Shown piece after piece: positions 60,901-64,000 of a stretch of DNA of 64,000 nt. How positions within the stretch are numbered: the first letter of the stretch is position 1; the number at the start of each line of letters is the position of its first letter. The stretch is from contig NZ_JTGN01000020.1 of the NCBI RefSeq assembly GCF_000797495.1, forward strand, positions 29,067 to 93,066, written 5' to 3'. The notes beneath the pieces were generated by a model. That model was given only the letters and a program-made list of their open reading frames with translations. It did no database searches and was not told where the DNA came from. A program made the translations under genes and the position numbers. The DNA comes from Robinsoniella peoriensis. GTDB lineage: Bacteria; Bacillota; Clostridia; Lachnospirales; Lachnospiraceae.

Positions 60901-63132
60901 TTAATTATACTGTAATTCTCTGGTTATCCCGGCCTTTAAAGAGATTGTCTTCCTGCTGTCACCATACTGGACCGAAATCCGCCTGTTGTTTTTTGATCTG
61001 AGATATACTTTACAGCTGCTTTGATCCCAGCTTATTTCCACCGTAACACCGCCTCTGGCGCAAAGTCCTTTTACTTCTCCTTTATACCACTGCTCCGGCA
61101 GGCAGGGAAGAATTCGGATAACACCATTATGGCTCTGCATCAGCATCTCTGCGATACAGGAGGTCAGTCCCGTATTTCCATCCAGTTCATATACATTGTC
61201 AAAGGAACCCGCCCCTCTTGTAGGTGGGTGGATAATAAATCCGTTTGGCTCCAGCAGATTGGAAAGCATACTTTCTATATGACCATAGGCCTTCTTTGGA
61301 TCCCGCAGCCTGGCCTCGTACAGCATCAGCATGGATCTTGCCCAACCGGTATCTTCCCAGTTTTCCTCCGGTGTAAGCTTTGCAGTAATAACGGCCTTCG
61401 CAGCTTTTGCCAGGTCTTCTTTTTCCGGTGTAATCTGGGCAAACGGAAACAGCCCCAATAAATGGCTGGTATGCCTGTGCTGGAGGTCCGCCGCGGGGAA
61501 ATCGTGGTTCCACTCTGCAATCTGCCCGTCCGCCTTAATCCGATAGGGAAGTAAACGACCTGTTTTTTCAGCTATTTCCTTTGTTCGTTTTTTCTTTCGT
61601 CCAAGTACGCGGCAAGCTTTTAGGTAAATGTCGAATAACTCACGGATCATAATTATCTCATACGTGCATCCATTGCTCATCTGGTAAACCTTGCCGTCCA
61701 CCAGAAAGCTATTCTCCGGGGAAATAGACGGGCCGCAGGTGAGGCATCCACTCTTTTCGTCTTCAAACAGATACTCACAGAAAAATGCTGCTGCTTCCTC
61801 AATCACCGGAAAAGCTTCCTTTTTCAGGAAGTCCTTATCCTGGCTGGTCAGAAAATGCTCCCACATCTGTGTAATTGTCCAAACACCGCCTGTTGGGCAT
61901 GGAGAGAGCGGGGATGCCCAGTAAGGCGCAGCATACCCCCAGGAATTAGATACCAGCTCTCCTACCCAACCATTTAAGCCATAACTCTCTTTGGCTGCTA
62001 TTCTTCCTGCAGGTATGAGATCCTCTCTGATCCAGCGAAACAGTGGAACTGCTGTTTCCGGCAGATTTGTTACTTCTGAGGGCCAGTAGTTCATCTGAGT
62101 ATTGATATCCAGATGCATATCACAGGTCCATCCGATACGGCATGCCACATTATCATTCCATATCCCCTGTAAATGTGCAGGCAGCAGGGAGTCCTCTCTG
62201 GAACTGGAATAAAGCAGATACCTTCCCATCTGGAACATGCGGTTTACCAATGGCTGACCTTCGATTTCCAGATTAACTCTGGAATATAATTCTTCCATGT
62301 CTTTTTGATGAGATTCCAGAATTTCTTCAACCGCCAGTTCATCTACTTTGACAAAGGTACGGTTCATCTTCATTTGCAGCTGCAGAATTTGTCTTTCTTT
62401 CTCCAATGCTTCTTCTTTAAAATCCGTAATTGCGGTAATATAAACGGATGCCCTGGACGCCCTCTTTATTAAGACTCCATTTTCCTTCACCTCCGGAAAA
62501 CCATCTGTATGAATGGATACTTTTCCGCATAATAATGTACCGGTTGTTCCGTCGCTATGCATCGTTTCAAGTGCCTCGCAAACAAAAAAAATTCCGCCTA
62601 TATGATATTTTATATATTCCCCTTCCCGCATAGACTGAAAAGAAAATAAAAGATTCATATTATTTTTATCACTGACCGCTTCATATACTATGACATTATG
62701 TACATGAGATGCAAAAGCCTGCCGGGATACCTGTTTTCCATTTTGCGTATACTTTGAAGTCACAATACCGTTTTCCAAATCCAGGCTTCGCTCATAACCG
62801 GCGGCCTCCCCCATCTCATCCACCCGTTCAATCAATAACTGTCCTACCGGAAGATTTGTTCCATAATTTCCACGTTTTCCGTAAAACTCACGGGAAGTCT
62901 CTAAAGCCGCCGCATAATCTCCTGCCGCAGTCTGCTCACGCATCTTATAAAATGCCGCATTTGCTCCGGTCTGATTATCTTCCACGCATTTATTGCCACT
63001 GAAAAACGTATTTTCTGACAAATCCAGCCGGTCCGTTTTGATACCTCCGTATACCATGGCTCCCATGTGCCCATTTCCGATAGCAAATGCTTCTCCGAAC
63101 CTGGAAGCTTCCTTATTCAATGTGATCTTCAT
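60901..63132 (-). CDS. GH95-family glycoside hydrolase (alpha-L-fucosidase type)
   Basis: 743 residues. The N-terminal domain has AFAIGNGHMGAMVYGG and LDLSENTFFSGN, the (alpha/alpha)6 barrel has LLPAHLQGIWNDN and HLDINTQMNYWPSE, and RHTSHLLGLFPFAQITPE and LLMYEARLRDPKKAYGH follow, all hallmarks of GH95. Known members remove alpha-1,2-linked fucose or galactose by inversion. There is no signal peptide, so it acts on imported glycans. It lies downstream of a sugar permease at the right edge and probably belongs to that transporter locus. No terminator was recognised after the stop. Confidence 0.9.
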   Translation of the reverse strand: MKITLNKEASRFGEAFAIGNGHMGAMVYGGIKTDRLDLSENTFFSGNKCVEDNQTGANAAFYKMREQTAAGDYAAALETSREFYGKRGNYGTNLPVGQLLIERVDEMGEAAGYERSLDLENGIVTSKYTQNGKQVSRQAFASHVHNVIVYEAVSDKNNMNLLFSFQSMREGEYIKYHIGGIFFVCEALETMHSDGTTGTLLCGKVSIHTDGFPEVKENGVLIKRASRASVYITAITDFKEEALEKERQILQLQMKMNRTFVKVDELAVEEILESHQKDMEELYSRVNLEIEGQPLVNRMFQMGRYLLYSSSREDSLLPAHLQGIWNDNVACRIGWTCDMHLDINTQMNYWPSEVTNLPETAVPLFRWIREDLIPAGRIAAKESYGLNGWVGELVSNSWGYAAPYWASPLSPCPTGGVWTITQMWEHFLTSQDKDFLKKEAFPVIEEAAAFFCEYLFEDEKSGCLTCGPSISPENSFLVDGKVYQMSNGCTYEIIMIRELFDIYLKACRVLGRKKKRTKEIAEKTGRLLPYRIKADGQIAEWNHDFPAADLQHRHTSHLLGLFPFAQITPEKEDLAKAAKAVITAKLTPEENWEDTGWARSMLMLYEARLRDPKKAYGHIESMLSNLLEPNGFIIHPPTRGAGSFDNVYELDGNTGLTSCIAEMLMQSHNGVIRILPCLPEQWYKGEVKGLCARGGVTVEISWDQSSCKVYLRSKNNRRISVQYGDSRKTISLKAGITRELQYN

Positions 63133-63259
63133 AAATTGACTCCTTTATCCAGTGCATGTCCGAATCCATATTCTCCAAACAGGCTCTGATACTCTGCTTA
63201 TTTTTTGTGTTTCTATCATAACGTAAATTTCATCTGATTTCCATAGTTTTATGGACAAA

Positions 63260-63305
63260 TGGACATTTACAGCGAAAAGCTCTCACTTTACGGTGCAAAT
63301 GTCCA
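63260..63305. promoter_or_regulatory. Inverted TGGACATTT repeats upstream of the GH95 gene
   Basis: TGGACATTT (63260-63268) and AAATGTCCA (63297-63305) face each other across 28 bases, about 130-170 bases upstream of the GH95 start; another TGGACA lies at 63252. The same core forms the inverted repeat at 1614-1701 upstream of a binding-protein gene, so one regulator could serve both. Confidence 0.45.
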
Positions 63306-63329
63306 CGTATGATAATTTTTGTTTACAAA

Positions 63330-64000
63330 CTACTCTTTTACTGCGCCGGATGTCATTCCGCCTACAATGTATTTCTGTCCAATCAGGTAAACAATTACAA
63401 CCGGAAGGCAGGTCAATACAATATCTGCAAATATATAGTTCCAATAGTTCTTATTTTTACCAAAGAACTGGTATACTGCAATGTTCATTGGGAACATGGA
63501 ACTTTTGTTAGATAAATATAACGGTGTCAGGAAATCACTCCAAACTCCCATGAACTGCAGGATAAAACAGGTAACCAGCGTTGGTTTTAACATGGGTACA
63601 ATAATTTTGAAAAACATGGAGATGGGTCCCGCTCCATCGATAACAGCTGCTTCATCCAATTCTACCGGAAGTGACAGCACGAAGTTTCGTATGGTGAAGA
63701 TACAAAACGGTATCATCGCACTGGTAAATGCAATAATAATTCCAAATTTCGTATTTGCAAGTCCGGCAACAGTCAGCACTTTGACCAGAGTTACATAGTT
63801 CACCGGGAAGAATAATCCACATAATACGAAATAATACAGGAAGTTATTCACCTTTGTACGTTTTCTGCACATTACGAATGCCGCCATGGCACAGCTGATT
63901 ACTCCAATGAGGGTTGCCACTACTGCATAGGTTACACTGTTGGCAAAACCCTGGACTAATTTACCTTTTTCAATTACTTCGGTATAATTGTTAAAAAACC
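63330..64000 (-). CDS. Carbohydrate ABC transporter permease, MalG type (5' end beyond the window)
   Basis: The coding frame continues to the right edge: upstream of the GTG near 63920 the same frame reads FFNNYTEVIEKGKLVQGFANS, a typical stretch of the large periplasmic loop after the first membrane segment, so the true start is outside. The visible part covers five membrane segments, the coupling loop LDEAAVIDGAGPISMFFKII and the C-terminus GGMTSGAVKE. It is the last transporter gene before the GH95 gene. Confidence 0.9.
   Translation of the reverse strand, partial: FFNNYTEVIEKGKLVQGFANSVTYAVVATLIGVISCAMAAFVMCRKRTKVNNFLYYFVLCGLFFPVNYVTLVKVLTVAGLANTKFGIIIAFTSAMIPFCIFTIRNFVLSLPVELDEAAVIDGAGPISMFFKIIVPMLKPTLVTCFILQFMGVWSDFLTPLYLSNKSSMFPMNIAVYQFFGKNKNYWNYIFADIVLTCLPVVIVYLIGQKYIVGGMTSGAVKE

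Overview
The window is a piece of a low-to-moderate GC Firmicutes chromosome, most likely an anaerobic gut Clostridia of the Lachnospiraceae type. The reasons are the YesM/YesN-style sensor kinase and AraC-type response regulator pairs beside carbohydrate ABC importers, the density of glycoside hydrolases, the dnaX-ybaB-recR block, a large Firmicutes-type SRP RNA next to tadA, and a radical-SAM activase of the anaerobic ribonucleotide reductase type. No 16S or other marker is present, so genus-level assignment is not possible from this sequence.

Layout. 1-9950 (all minus): a glycan-use locus with a YesM-like kinase and YesN-like regulator, a sugar-binding lipoprotein, two permeases and a DUF2961/GH172-type hydrolase, followed at the left edge by a second sugar-binding lipoprotein. 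10024-12233: a self-contained AT-rich two-gene unit (AAA/ABC-type ATPase plus a small TOPRIM-like protein) with its own promoter and terminator, a candidate anti-phage system. 12276-24330 (minus): a second glycan operon (binding protein, two permeases, kinase, regulator, large GH106-like enzyme, DapA-type aldolase, hydroxyacid dehydrogenase). 24496-27659 (plus): a TetR regulator with an ABC-2 exporter. 27660-41038 (minus): a third glycan locus (kinase, regulator, Lpl-type binding protein and permeases, two GH106-like enzymes and a GH1 beta-glucosidase). 41183-45131: recR, ybaB, dnaX and a phosphofructokinase. 45148-47545: tRNA-Ser(CGA) followed by decayed mobile-element material (DNA ligase fragment, deleted Fic gene, small HTH gene) that still holds an apparently intact type I toxin-antitoxin unit. 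47762-53759: a membrane-anchored cysteine hydrolase, an iron alcohol dehydrogenase with a MerR-type promoter, a membrane glycosyltransferase, a DedA-like protein and an OmpR-type two-component pair. 54043-63132: GH31, an AraC regulator, SRP RNA, tadA, the activase, a repeat-containing Lachnospiraceae-type protein and a GH95 enzyme. A permease runs off the right edge.

How the genes work together. Three times the same design recurs: a kinase senses an extracellular ligand, its AraC-type regulator switches on a binding protein and two permeases, and intracellular glycosidases (no signal peptides seen) take the imported oligosaccharide apart. In each complete transporter operon a stem-loop without a U-tract sits between the binding-protein gene and the first permease gene, which fits the usual need for excess binding protein. 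Upstream of two binding-protein genes there are direct repeats that look like regulator sites; the best set (38549-38598) has an exact 21-base period next to a TATAAT box.

The most unusual non-coding features are three short tandem-repeat arrays anchored on gene 3' ends (periods 14, 13 and 25 bases), a 13-base, 13-copy array in a binding-protein leader, and the repeated stem-loops. The best candidates for a little-described system are the ATPase/TOPRIM pair and the small toxin with its convergent antisense RNA.
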